The notes beneath the pieces are model-generated. The model saw only the letters and a list, made by a program, of their open reading frames with translations. It searched no databases and was not told the origin of the DNA. A DNA stretch of 64,000 nucleotides from Candidatus Villigracilis vicinus (lineage in GTDB: Bacteria > Chloroflexota > Anaerolineae > Anaerolineales > Villigracilaceae), in assembly GCA_016721315.1 (NCBI GenBank), contig JADKIL010000021.1, positions 1 to 64,000 on the forward strand. Reading direction: 5' to 3'. This document shows, piece by piece, positions 52,337-59,909 of this stretch; the stretch's first letter is position 1, and every line of letters begins with the position of its first letter. Both the position numbers and the translations under genes were made by a program.

Positions 52337-52963
52337 CTATCGACCGCGCAAGAACGAGATCAAAGTTCCAAATGCACCAATAAAACCAAGACCCATGATC
52401 GCCAAACCAACCGGGATGCGGTTGGCGGAACCTGTATCAGGCAGGAAAGTAGGGACGACAAGTTGAGGTGGCGGGGTAAAAGTAGGCAGACGCGTTGGTG
52501 TTACAGGGTCAATGAATGCTGCAACCAAAGTGGGATTAATAGTTGGAGTGGAAGCTGGTGTAGGCGTACTCGGCGCTGGTACACGGGGAAGGCGTCCGGT
52601 TTTGATAATGGTTACATAAGGACCATAGACCCAGGCAGCCGAACCAGGAACCCCTGGATAATAAACTTGAATCCAATTCTGGTCATCCGAAATGCCGATC
52701 GCGGGAACTTCCTGTCCTAGCAATAACACACCAACTGAAGGGTACAAATAAGTACTCGGACCTGAATATACATTGACGATCTCAAGATCGAGATTGACCC
52801 GGACGATCATCCCTGTGGGCGTGCCTGTTACTGTGGCAATTGAGCCCGTCGGTTGCTGGGCAACCACCGGATATTTTACGGGTGTGTAAAAAACAACCCA
52901 GCTTCCCAAGCCTACTAGAAGAAAAAAGGCGAATAAACGTTTACCAGGTCCAAACATTTTCAT
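52337..52963 (-). CDS. SH3-like domain membrane protein (second of a tandem pair)
   Basis: The ATG at 52963 overlaps the stop of the upstream paralogue in ATGA. The 208-residue product starts with a membrane anchor (KRLFAFFLLVGLGSWVVFY). Then comes an SH3b-like domain (EIVNVYSGPSTYLYPSVGVL, NWIQVYYPGVPGSAAWVYGP), a Thr/Pro linker (APSTPTPASTPTINPTL) and a second membrane helix near the C-terminus (GLAIMGLGFIGAFGTLISFL) ending FLRGR. The SH3 domain would lie outside the cell between two anchors. Such domains often bind peptidoglycan stem peptides or proteins. Its neighbourhood, divergent from a SEDS-PBP operon, supports a cell-wall role, but function is inferred only. Confidence 0.75.
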   Translation of the reverse strand: MKMFGPGKRLFAFFLLVGLGSWVVFYTPVKYPVVAQQPTGSIATVTGTPTGMIVRVNLDLEIVNVYSGPSTYLYPSVGVLLLGQEVPAIGISDDQNWIQVYYPGVPGSAAWVYGPYVTIIKTGRLPRVPAPSTPTPASTPTINPTLVAAFIDPVTPTRLPTFTPPPQLVVPTFLPDTGSANRIPVGLAIMGLGFIGAFGTLISFLRGR

Positions 52964-53571
52964 TTTCGTCGTCGAATCAGAGAGAGCAGAAAGCCGATTA
53001 CACCCAGGATTGTGAGGACAATAATGATGGAAGCCCAAGGAACACCAACCGTAATAGCATCTGGTTGCTCAAAATCAAAACCTGCCAGTGTTGGTGCAGG
53101 AGTAAAGGTCGGCAGGCGCGTATTTGTTGGAACAATCACAAACTGAGCAGCAAGGGTCGGGTCGATGGTAGAAGTGGCGGGGGGCACCGGCGTTGGCGGC
53201 GCTTCAACAACTTGAAGGTTGCCTGGTGGAGATACCTGAACCAATGGGGAATATACCCAGCCTTTCCCACCCGGCGCAGACGGGAATTCGATCTGAACCC
53301 AATCCCCGCCCTGAGACCTGCCAAGGGCGGGTGCAGAGGAGCCAGTTAATAGGAAGCCTACTACCGGGTAAACCGTGGAACTGGGTCCCATGCGAACGTT
53401 GATCTGCGGCTCATTTGTCACCACGGTGATAAAAAGACCGGTCGCGGCGGCAGGAGTCTCCGTCGGTTGTTGAGCCAGGACATCGGTCGATGAAGAGGCG
53501 AATGGAATCCCAAGTACGATCAGCAGGATGGCGAGCGTCAGTGTGAGTGGTTGAAACTTATAGGGTGTCAT
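52960..53571 (-). CDS. SH3-like domain membrane protein (first of a tandem pair)
   Basis: This 203-residue paralogue of the next gene has an N-terminal signal or anchor (LTLTLAILLIVLGIPFASSS), an SH3b-like domain (PQINVRMGPSSTVYPVVGFL, GDWVQIEFPSAPGGKGWVYS), and a Pro/Thr linker with the phrase STIDPTLAAQFVIVPTNTRL. A C-terminal membrane helix (SIIIVLTILGVIGFLLSLI) ends in RRRK. The two paralogues share the same order and the LPTFTPAP/LPTFTPPP linker words, so they arose by duplication. The start at 53571 lies 49 bases from the divergent zinc-ribbon gene, so the two operons share a short regulatory gap. Extracellular location is likely; ligand unknown. Confidence 0.75.
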   Translation of the reverse strand: MTPYKFQPLTLTLAILLIVLGIPFASSSTDVLAQQPTETPAAATGLFITVVTNEPQINVRMGPSSTVYPVVGFLLTGSSAPALGRSQGGDWVQIEFPSAPGGKGWVYSPLVQVSPPGNLQVVEAPPTPVPPATSTIDPTLAAQFVIVPTNTRLPTFTPAPTLAGFDFEQPDAITVGVPWASIIIVLTILGVIGFLLSLIRRRK

Positions 53572-53607
53572 TTCGTAATATTCTTAAAGGAGAATCGCAA
53601 AGGCGAT

Positions 53608-53613
53608 TATAAT
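53608..53613 (+). promoter_or_regulatory. -10 element placed for a leaderless transcript (zinc-ribbon/FHA/SEDS operon)
   Basis: TATAAT ends 7 bases before the ATG at 53621 and is part of the 12-bp palindrome CGATTATAATCG (53604-53615). The only Shine-Dalgarno-like AAAGGAG lies about 30 bases upstream, too far to be used. Transcription should start at or beside the start codon. Confidence 0.55.
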
Positions 53614-53620
53614 CGAGTTC

Positions 53621-54208
53621 ATGGAGCGAAAAATCTTTCACGGGAACATCAAGCCGGTGGATGTTGCACAGGCATTACTGGCTGAGTTCAATCAGGGCAA
53701 TATGCGCGCACAAACCCTGGGGCAAAGTGACCGGATCGTGGTGCAGGTTGGCACCCGCCCCGATGCGATGTCTGGCGGCCACACCGCCATGACCATCACC
53801 ATTCAGTCGCTCGAAGAGGGGATTATGGTGGAGCTCGGGCAACAAGCCTGGCTTGGTGTAGCTGCCAGCCTGGGCGTGAGCGCCCTTGCAGCCCTAAAGA
53901 ATCCCTTCAGCCTTTTAGGGCGGCTCGATGACATTGCACAAGATATCGAAAACCTGCAGATCAGTGAACGGGTTTGGAGCATAATCTCGAAGACGGCTCA
54001 TGCCGCAGGAGCTTCTGCTGAGCTTTCTGAAAATCTAAAACGGACAACCTGTGCGTATTGCCATGTTGCCAATCGAGTAGGTGATCCCTCCTGCGTTGCC
54101 TGTGGCGCTCCGCTAGGAATGGTACAACCCAGTACCTGCCGTCATTGCGGATTCGTATTAAGACCCGGGGAGAAAATCTGCCCAAACTGCAAGAAGCCCC
54201 AGTTTTAG
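53621..54208 (+). CDS. Double zinc-ribbon protein heading the FHA-SEDS operon
   Basis: The 195-residue protein has an N-terminal alpha/beta part (ERKIFHGNIKPVDVAQALLA, RIVVQVGTRPDAMSGGHTAM), a hydrophobic glycine/alanine stretch near residue 75 (AWLGVAASLGVSALAAL), a helical linker, and two C-terminal zinc ribbons: CAYCHVANRVGDPSCVACG and CRHCGFVLRPGEKICPNC. All eight ribbon cysteines are present. The N-terminal part is of no family that I know. The gene is first in a four-gene operon; 10 bases separate it from the FHA gene. Zinc ribbons of this kind often serve protein contact, so it may be a scaffold for the FHA proteins and the SEDS enzyme. Confidence 0.75.
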   Translation: MERKIFHGNIKPVDVAQALLAEFNQGNMRAQTLGQSDRIVVQVGTRPDAMSGGHTAMTITIQSLEEGIMVELGQQAWLGVAASLGVSALAALKNPFSLLGRLDDIAQDIENLQISERVWSIISKTAHAAGASAELSENLKRTTCAYCHVANRVGDPSCVACGAPLGMVQPSTCRHCGFVLRPGEKICPNCKKPQF

Positions 54209-54218
54209 AAAACTCAAG

Positions 54219-55040
54219 ATGAATTTACATGAAATTGAAACCCGCTTACAAACTCTTATTGAAGTAGACCTGTTAAAGGTGCTTCCAGGCAAGCACGTAG
54301 AAGACTTAATCGTTCAAAAACTGGCTACTGCGATCCAACAAAATAGTGTTGTAAATGGCGGCGCAACCACCATCCCCGATGTCTACAAACTCCTCATGCA
54401 CCCTGAGACCGCAAAGAACTGGGCAGATGAGGGATTACTTACAGTTATCTTGCATTCGATCACGACTTTGGCGTTGGAAGCGGGGTTTAAGTTTACAATA
54501 GCCCCTACAGTAACCGTCTCACAGGATGAGCATGTTCGTATCAACGATGTTGAAATTTTTACTTCTCACCGGATAGAAACCATGGCAGAAACAAATGCAA
54601 CCCCACTGGACACCGGCAGCCTAGACCCTGCCATTGAAATGATGCCCGAAAATTCCTTCTTGATCGTGGAAGGAGTTAAAATATTTCCTCTTAATATCCC
54701 GGTCGTTAACATTGGACGCAGGCTGGATAATCAACTAATCATTGACGACCCACGGGTTTCCCGCAACCACGCTCAATTACGCGCCATTAAAGGGCGCTTC
54801 GTGGTATTCGACCTAAACTCCACAGGCGGAACCTTTGTTAATGGGCAACGGACAAGCCAAAGTGTGCTCTACCCAGGAGATGTCATTTCACTGGCTGGCG
54901 TGGCACTTATTTTCGGGCAAGACAGTCCACCTCCACGCCCGGACCTGAAGGATACAGCCCCTTTCAAACATCAGGCACCTGATAGACCGACTGCCGTATT
55001 GAAAAAAGACCACTCCACGGCAAACTTTAAAAAGAAATGA
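54219..55040 (+). CDS. FHA-domain protein with N-terminal DUF3662-like domain (FhaA-like)
   Basis: This 273-residue protein has an N-terminal domain of about 120 residues (MNLHEIETRLQTLIEVDLLK, TVILHSITTLALEAGFKFTI) that resembles the DUF3662 domain of actinobacterial FhaA. An acidic linker follows, then an FHA domain at roughly 150-235: PVVNIGRRLDNQLIIDDPRV, SRNHAQLRAIKGRFVVFDLN and STGGTFVNGQRT. The Arg of GRR, the Ser of SRNH and the Asn of FVNG are the phosphothreonine-contact residues. In actinobacteria FhaA-type proteins bind phosphorylated MviN and regulate peptidoglycan synthesis next to rodA and pbpA, as here. No Ser/Thr kinase gene is in the window. It overlaps the next FHA gene by 4 bases. 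Confidence 0.82.
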   Translation: MNLHEIETRLQTLIEVDLLKVLPGKHVEDLIVQKLATAIQQNSVVNGGATTIPDVYKLLMHPETAKNWADEGLLTVILHSITTLALEAGFKFTIAPTVTVSQDEHVRINDVEIFTSHRIETMAETNATPLDTGSLDPAIEMMPENSFLIVEGVKIFPLNIPVVNIGRRLDNQLIIDDPRVSRNHAQLRAIKGRFVVFDLNSTGGTFVNGQRTSQSVLYPGDVISLAGVALIFGQDSPPPRPDLKDTAPFKHQAPDRPTAVLKKDHSTANFKKK

Positions 55041-55522
55041 GCGGGTCTGTCGTTCTTGTGCTGCGAGTCGCCACGGCGCTTACATTGTATGGATTCCTTG
55101 GCTGGGCGCTTGTATTCTTTTATCGTGAAATTCAACGACAGGGAATCAACCTGACAAACCGACGCGTGCCTGGAATCAGCATCACGGTTAGATCAGCAGG
55201 AACACAAAGCACCATGCGGTATTTCAGCCAGGCAGAAATCAGCATTGGGCGCGACCCCGGCTGTGATATTCCCATTTTCGACGAAACCATCTCCGCGCGT
55301 CATGCACAATTGACTTATCATCATAATCAATGGTGGCTCGAAGACCTCACATCTACAAATGGAACGAGACTCAATGCAGCCCGCATCACCACCCCGACGG
55401 TAATCACCTCTGGGGATGAGATCCAATGTGGGGGAACGAATTTATCTATTAGCCTCTCTGAAAACGTGATCATCGAACCCACACAACGGCTTGGAAAGCG
55501 CACTCCACCCAACACCCCATGA
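55037..55522 (+). CDS. Membrane-anchored FHA-domain protein (FhaB-like)
   Basis: This 161-residue protein has one N-terminal membrane helix (VATALTLYGFLGWALVFFYR), a short linker with the phrase SITVRSAGTQSTMRYF, then an FHA domain: AEISIGRDPGCDIPIFDETI, SARHAQLTYHHNQWWLEDLT and STNGTRLNAARI. The Arg of GRD, the Ser and His of SARH and the Asn of TNGT are intact, so it should bind phosphothreonine. FHA would face the cytoplasm. Overlaps of 4 bases with the genes on both sides tie it to the FhaA-like and SEDS-PBP genes. The order FHA, FHA, SEDS, PBP mirrors the actinobacterial fhaA-fhaB-rodA-pbpA cluster. Confidence 0.87.
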   Translation: MSGSVVLVLRVATALTLYGFLGWALVFFYREIQRQGINLTNRRVPGISITVRSAGTQSTMRYFSQAEISIGRDPGCDIPIFDETISARHAQLTYHHNQWWLEDLTSTNGTRLNAARITTPTVITSGDEIQCGGTNLSISLSENVIIEPTQRLGKRTPPNTP

Positions 55523-57939
55523 ATAATCAAGTGCAGAGCCGCCTCCTCCAATGGGCGGCAATTTTCCTCTTCCTACAATCCATTGTGCTCACTCTTGCCC
55601 CGGCAGTGCGGGAGCGGACTTGGGATGTAGATTACAGGCTGGCACATTGGATCGGCTTTCTTTTATGGTCAGCCTTCACGTTTCTTGCGCATCGCGCCCT
55701 GACCCGTTACCTGCCCGAACACGACCCATATCTTTTCCCCGCTGCAGCCTTACTTAGCGGCTGGGGTCTATTAACGGTCTGGCGGCTGGATGAAAGCTTC
55801 GGCATCCGTCAATCCATTTGGCTCGGGTTGAGCTTGCTGACCCTGATCGTGTTAGCCCGGTTCGTAAGAAAACTTTCTTTTTTTAAAAATTATAAATATA
55901 TCTTCTTGAGCAGTGGATTGCTTATCACGGCACTGACACTCATCTTCGGCACCAATCCTTTGGGGGTGGGTCCGCGTTTATGGCTTGGGTTTGGAGGCGT
56001 TTACTTTCAACCTTCTGAACCTTTGAAGATTTTGCTTGTCATATATCTCGCGGCATATCTTGCTGAACGGGTCAACATCCGTCTATCGGCAGTACCGCTG
56101 TTAATTCCAACCATCGTTGTGACTGGTGTTGCATTGTTGTTACTGGTCGTACAGCGTGACCTTGGCACAGCATCCATATTCTTTTTCATTTACACCATAT
56201 TTCTATTCCTCGCATCCAGCAAACGCCGCATCCTGATCGGGACCAGTCTTTTCCTCTTAAGCGCCCTTCTGATCGGCTACTTCATGATAGATATCATTCA
56301 CATCCGTGTGGTGGGCTGGCTCAATCCATGGGACGACCCAACTGGTAACTCATATCAGATCATTCAATCGCTATTGGCTGTAGCAAATGGCGGCATTTTT
56401 GGCAGGGGAATGGGAATTGGAAGTCCATTGCTTGTACCAGTCGCCATATCCGATTTTATTTTTGCAGCAGTCGCCGAAGAAAGTGGTCTTATTGGGACGA
56501 TCGGTATGATCGGGCTCATTTGGTTGATCCTTGCCCGAGGATTGATCATTGCCTTGCGTGCCCCCGATAATTTTCGGAGGTACCTGGCAGCGGGAGTGGT
56601 AACCTATCTTGGAGTACAAAGCCTGCTTATCATTGGTGGTAATTTGCGCTTGCTGCCACTCACCGGTGTGACTCTGCCTTTTGTTTCCTACGGCGGATCA
56701 TCCTTGCTCACTTCATTTATTGCCTTGTATTTCCTACTTTCCATCAGCAATGTAGAAGATGATGAACCCGCCCCCCTGCCAAACCCAGTCCCTTATACCA
56801 TTCTGGCAGGCATTTTTGCGCTAGGGCTTGCCGCCTGTGCCTTAACTGGTGCATGGTGGGCACTTGTCCGCAGTGAAGACTTACTCGTGCGAACAGACAA
56901 CGCCCGACGCGCGATTGCTGATCGTTATGTATTACGAGGCGAGGTAGTCGATAAAAACAACCAAATCATTAACATGACAACTGGCGAGAGTGGCACGTAC
57001 ATTCGAAAGTATTTGTATCCCGACCTTGCACCAATAATTGGCTATACGCATCAAGTTTATGGACAAGCCGGGCTCGAAGCCAGCCTGGACGACTATCTGC
57101 GCGGCACACAGGGGAACCCCATGAGCTTGATCCTTTGGAATCAACTGCTTTACGGAACGCCTCCCCCCGGACTGGATGTGCGTTTGAGCATAGATCTAAA
57201 CCTGCAAATGACAGCGGACCAATTGCTTGGCAACCATCGCGGCGCGATCATTCTAATGAATGCGGAAACCGGAGAGATCCTCGTCATGGCATCTCATCCT
57301 GAATATGACCCAAATAATCTGGACGAAGAAGGCGATACACTCTCCCAAGCAGAAGACTCTCCTCTTCTTAACCGCGCCACACAAGGAATGTATCCAGTTG
57401 GAGATGTATTTCAACCATTGATACAGGCATACTTTGGCGAAGAGACCCCGTCACAAAATGAATTGCTTAATTTTTATGAAACACTGGGCTTTTTCCGCCT
57501 GCCACGCATTGCAATGCCGGTTGCGGAAATTTTTCCCACTACAGAATTGGACGATGTGCGGGCAAGCCCATTACAGGTGGCGTTGGTAACAGCAGCGTTA
57601 AGCGAACAAGGGATCAGTCCTGCGCCAAGGATCGCTACAGCTGTGAATACGCTTGAGCAGGGATGGGTGGTATTGCCAGCGTTGGAAGAGCCTCGAGACG
57701 TGATCCCAGCCAGGGCGGCAGAAGAGGCGACGCAGTCCCTTGTCGAAGAAGGCAATGCATACTGGAGTCACACAGGTAAGGGAAGTATCAGCAAGACAAC
57801 TGTCACCTGGTTGATCGCTGGCACCCCACCCGATTGGCAAGGCGCACCCCTTGCCATGGTAGTCGCTTTAGAAGAAAACAATCCACTTCTTGCGAAACAT
57901 ATCAGCGAATCTCTTTTCAAGGCCGTGTTGAGTCGATAA
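55519..57939 (+). CDS. SEDS (RodA/FtsW) glycosyltransferase fused to a degenerate class B PBP domain
   Basis: One unbroken frame of 806 residues. Residues 1 to about 415 form a SEDS polymerase with some ten or more membrane helices: NPLGVGPRLWLGFGGVYFQP, the catalytic-Asp segment GWLNPWDDPTGNSYQIIQSL (Asp272/273), and PFVSYGGSSLLTSFIALYFL. After a linker helix the C-terminus is PbpA-like: LRGEVVDKNNQIINMTTGES, YGQAGLEASLDDYLRGTQG, LNLQMTADQL, GAIILMNAETGEILVMASHP. The SxxK box (PPGSTFK in active enzymes) reads PVGDVFQ, so Ser and Lys become Asp629 and Gln632. The KTG box reads HTG (751-753), and the SxN region is missing. Transpeptidation should be impossible; lipid II polymerisation should be intact. 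It closes the FHA operon and is followed by a strong terminator. Confidence 0.85.
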   Translation: MNNQVQSRLLQWAAIFLFLQSIVLTLAPAVRERTWDVDYRLAHWIGFLLWSAFTFLAHRALTRYLPEHDPYLFPAAALLSGWGLLTVWRLDESFGIRQSIWLGLSLLTLIVLARFVRKLSFFKNYKYIFLSSGLLITALTLIFGTNPLGVGPRLWLGFGGVYFQPSEPLKILLVIYLAAYLAERVNIRLSAVPLLIPTIVVTGVALLLLVVQRDLGTASIFFFIYTIFLFLASSKRRILIGTSLFLLSALLIGYFMIDIIHIRVVGWLNPWDDPTGNSYQIIQSLLAVANGGIFGRGMGIGSPLLVPVAISDFIFAAVAEESGLIGTIGMIGLIWLILARGLIIALRAPDNFRRYLAAGVVTYLGVQSLLIIGGNLRLLPLTGVTLPFVSYGGSSLLTSFIALYFLLSISNVEDDEPAPLPNPVPYTILAGIFALGLAACALTGAWWALVRSEDLLVRTDNARRAIADRYVLRGEVVDKNNQIINMTTGESGTYIRKYLYPDLAPIIGYTHQVYGQAGLEASLDDYLRGTQGNPMSLILWNQLLYGTPPPGLDVRLSIDLNLQMTADQLLGNHRGAIILMNAETGEILVMASHPEYDPNNLDEEGDTLSQAEDSPLLNRATQGMYPVGDVFQPLIQAYFGEETPSQNELLNFYETLGFFRLPRIAMPVAEIFPTTELDDVRASPLQVALVTAALSEQGISPAPRIATAVNTLEQGWVVLPALEEPRDVIPARAAEEATQSLVEEGNAYWSHTGKGSISKTTVTWLIAGTPPDWQGAPLAMVVALEENNPLLAKHISESLFKAVLSR

Positions 57940-57976
57940 CAAAAAAGCCAGTCTAATGTAGACTGGCTTTTTTGTT
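57938..57976. terminator. Bidirectional intrinsic terminator
   Basis: A 17-bp stem (57938-57954 with 57960-57976) has a 5-nt loop and six A / six T in the arms. It serves the SEDS-PBP operon and the convergent ferredoxin gene. Confidence 0.93.
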
Positions 57977-57987
57977 ATATTGAGTTA

Positions 57988-58401
57988 CTAGCTACCGGAG
58001 TCGTTGTCTTTCGCGCCGTAGCCAGGACCGCTCTTGAAGAATTCATAGTTAAGCGCGGTATCGGGCGTGAGGTCTACCGACTCACCAGCATCGAGCTGAC
58101 GAGTGGTTTCAAGGACGACAGCTTTGCCGTGATGATTGGTGGCTTCGTAATGACCAGTGAGACCGGTGCGGTTGATGTACTCGCCGCCCTTGGCGGTGTA
58201 CGCTGCAGGAACTTCATCTTCGGGGAAGATCGCCGCGAAGGGGCATTCCGGAACACAAGCGCCGCAGTCAATGCAGGTGTCAGGGTCGATGTAGACCATG
58301 GGGAAACCATCGGCAGGGTTGCCGGGAACGATACATTCGACAGGGCAAACTTCGATGCATCCACGATCGCGAACACAGAGGCTGGTAATAATATGAGTCA
58401 T
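57988..58401 (-). CDS. Seven-iron-type ferredoxin (FdxA-like) with C-terminal extension
   Basis: The ATG at 58401 gives MTHIITSLCVRDRGCIEVCP and is preceded by AAAAGGAGAATAAAA. Cys 9, 15, 19 and 23 with DTCIDCGACVPECPFAAIFP form two cluster-binding sets like those of FdxA ferredoxins, which carry one 3Fe-4S or 4Fe-4S and one 4Fe-4S. It would be a soluble low-potential electron carrier and could serve the KorAB oxidoreductase. About 75 residues beyond the clusters (YTAKGGEYINRTGLTGHYEA and on) are longer than in many FdxA proteins. The in-frame extension upstream of 58401 is not conserved-looking. It is transcribed alone. Confidence 0.88.
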   Translation of the reverse strand: MTHIITSLCVRDRGCIEVCPVECIVPGNPADGFPMVYIDPDTCIDCGACVPECPFAAIFPEDEVPAAYTAKGGEYINRTGLTGHYEATNHHGKAVVLETTRQLDAGESVDLTPDTALNYEFFKSGPGYGAKDNDSGS

Positions 58402-58481
58402 TTTTATTCTCCTTTTAGGGATTATTGGTAAGCCAATAGAACGTATTATATCTTTGTTTATCTGCATGGCAAGGTGGGAAT

Positions 58482-58509
58482 AAAAAAAACCCCGTGCGGT
58501 TGCACGGGG
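58482..58509 (-). terminator. Intrinsic terminator of superoxide dismutase
   Basis: CCCCGTGC and GCACGGGG enclose loop GGTT (58490-58509). Eight A at 58482-58489 give a T8 tract on the minus strand. Confidence 0.9.
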
Positions 58510-58533
58510 CAGAGTAGAGTATTTTTGTGGGAA

Positions 58534-59139
58534 TTATTTGCCAGCAAATTTTGCCGAGACAGCTTCCCAGTTAATCACGTTGTAGAAGGCAGTGATGTAA
58601 TCAGGGCGGCGATTTTGATAATTGAGATAATAGGCATGTTCCCAAACATCGATACCAAGGATGGGGGTCAAGCCATCGGACAAGGGAGTATCCTGATTGG
58701 CAGTAGAGACGACAGCCAAACCGCTGTCTTTCTTGACCAACCAAGCCCAACCGGATCCGAAGCGGGTCGTGGCGGCTTTGGTAAACTCATCCTTGAAAGC
58801 GTCGAACGAATTGAATGAGGCATCGATTGCCTTGGCAAGATCGCCCTTGGGTGCGCCGCCAGCTTTGGGTCCCATAATTTCCCAAAACAGGTTGTGATTG
58901 TAAGTACCGCCACCATGATTGCGGACAACCATGCGTACTCCCTCAGGAATTGCATTCAGATCGCTAAGCAGAGCTTCGAGGGACTTGCCCTGAAGTTCAG
59001 GGGTCTTTTCCACAGCGCCGTTCAAATTGGTAATGTAAGTCTGATGGTGCTTGGTGTGGTGGATTTCCATTGTGCGCGCATCGATATGAGGTTCGAGAGC
59101 GTCGTATGCATATGCAAGTTTGGGAAGTTCAAAAGCCAT
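58534..59139 (-). CDS. sodA: Superoxide dismutase, Fe/Mn type
   Basis: This enzyme dismutes superoxide in the cytoplasm. The 201-residue protein has all four metal ligands: His in MEIHHTKHHQTYITNLNGAV, His in GGGTYNHNLFWEIMG, and Asp and His in PILGIDVWEHAYYLNYQNRR. FGSGWAWLV and the C-terminal DYITAFYNVINWEAV are standard. No signal peptide is present. Iron or manganese preference cannot be settled from these motifs with confidence. Its presence shows exposure to oxygen, although the ferredoxin-dependent enzymes nearby are anaerobic in style. It is transcribed alone; GGAGAAATCTC lies before the start. Confidence 0.95.
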   Translation of the reverse strand: MAFELPKLAYAYDALEPHIDARTMEIHHTKHHQTYITNLNGAVEKTPELQGKSLEALLSDLNAIPEGVRMVVRNHGGGTYNHNLFWEIMGPKAGGAPKGDLAKAIDASFNSFDAFKDEFTKAATTRFGSGWAWLVKKDSGLAVVSTANQDTPLSDGLTPILGIDVWEHAYYLNYQNRRPDYITAFYNVINWEAVSAKFAGK

Positions 59140-59261
59140 GAGATTTCTCCTTCAAGTGAGTTGATTTAAATAATTAGGACTACGAAAATGATTTTATCCC
59201 ACCTCATAGCAGGACGCAAGAATAATCGAATTTTTATACAAAAATCTAATATATTCATTCT

Positions 59262-59837
59262 TCAGGGTATGGGGGGGCCAACTGCCTGTACATGCGCTGA
59301 AGTTACCAAAATGGTATTGCAACCCGCATCTGTCATATATCCCATGAATGTGCCATCCGGTTGATAAGCATCGATCCGCAATATCTCACGCCCGACCACA
59401 CGGACCTCATCCCATTTGCCGATCTTCGTCAATTCATTGAAAACCTCATCAGATGCAGGCAAAATATGCAGAAGATTAAGAGAGCCTTTTGGTGAGCGGG
59501 TATCAGAACGGTAGAAAAACTTGTGCCCCATCACAACCACCGCCACATGTTGGCGAGACGAAAAATCTCCTGTAGTGATTAAGATATCGTGCGACATGAA
59601 AGGTGCCGCAAAGTCATACCAAAGGGAAACATGCCGGACGACCCCAGTAAAGGTAGTGTTGCGGTCATATTCAAAGACAACATCCCAGTAGCGCCCATCT
59701 TCAGCGGTAATGCGAGTGGCTCCATGTGAAAATGTCAATTTCTCGAAAGGCGGTCTGCCAGAAATATCCACCCCGCAGGCAGAAAGAAAAAAACATAAAA
59801 TAACAAGGATTAGAAAAAAACTTTTTCGATAAATCAT
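59262..59837 (-). CDS. Hypothetical lipoprotein
   Basis: The start at 59837 yields MIYRKSFFLILVILCFFL and the lipobox LSACGV, so the 191-residue product is a lipid-anchored exported protein. The mature part is beta-rich (FEKLTFSHGATRITAEDGRY, VVFEYDRNTTFTGVVRHVSL) with VAVVVMGHKFFYRSDTRSPK and a possible small C-terminal domain. I recognise no family. The earlier in-frame starts run through an inverted repeat at 59861-59899 and are unlikely. It lies downstream of a small unknown gene on the same strand. No terminator is evident between its stop and sodA, about 120 bases away. Confidence 0.65.
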   Translation of the reverse strand: MIYRKSFFLILVILCFFLSACGVDISGRPPFEKLTFSHGATRITAEDGRYWDVVFEYDRNTTFTGVVRHVSLWYDFAAPFMSHDILITTGDFSSRQHVAVVVMGHKFFYRSDTRSPKGSLNLLHILPASDEVFNELTKIGKWDEVRVVGREILRIDAYQPDGTFMGYMTDAGCNTILVTSAHVQAVGPPIP

Positions 59838-59860
59838 CGTGCCATCATAACGCCTAAGTA

Positions 59861-59899
59861 GAAACATGGTACTGCCTGTTATAGACAGCACCATGTTTC
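59861..59899. terminator. Imperfect hairpin, possible terminator
   Basis: GAAACATGGTACTGCCTGT pairs with ACAGCACCATGTTTC with small mismatches around a short TA-rich loop. No T-run follows on the minus strand; some T follows on the plus strand (ATTTTTATTT after 59905). It lies between two minus-strand genes, so its role is unsure. Confidence 0.35.
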
Positions 59900-59909
59900 T
59901 ACCCAATTT

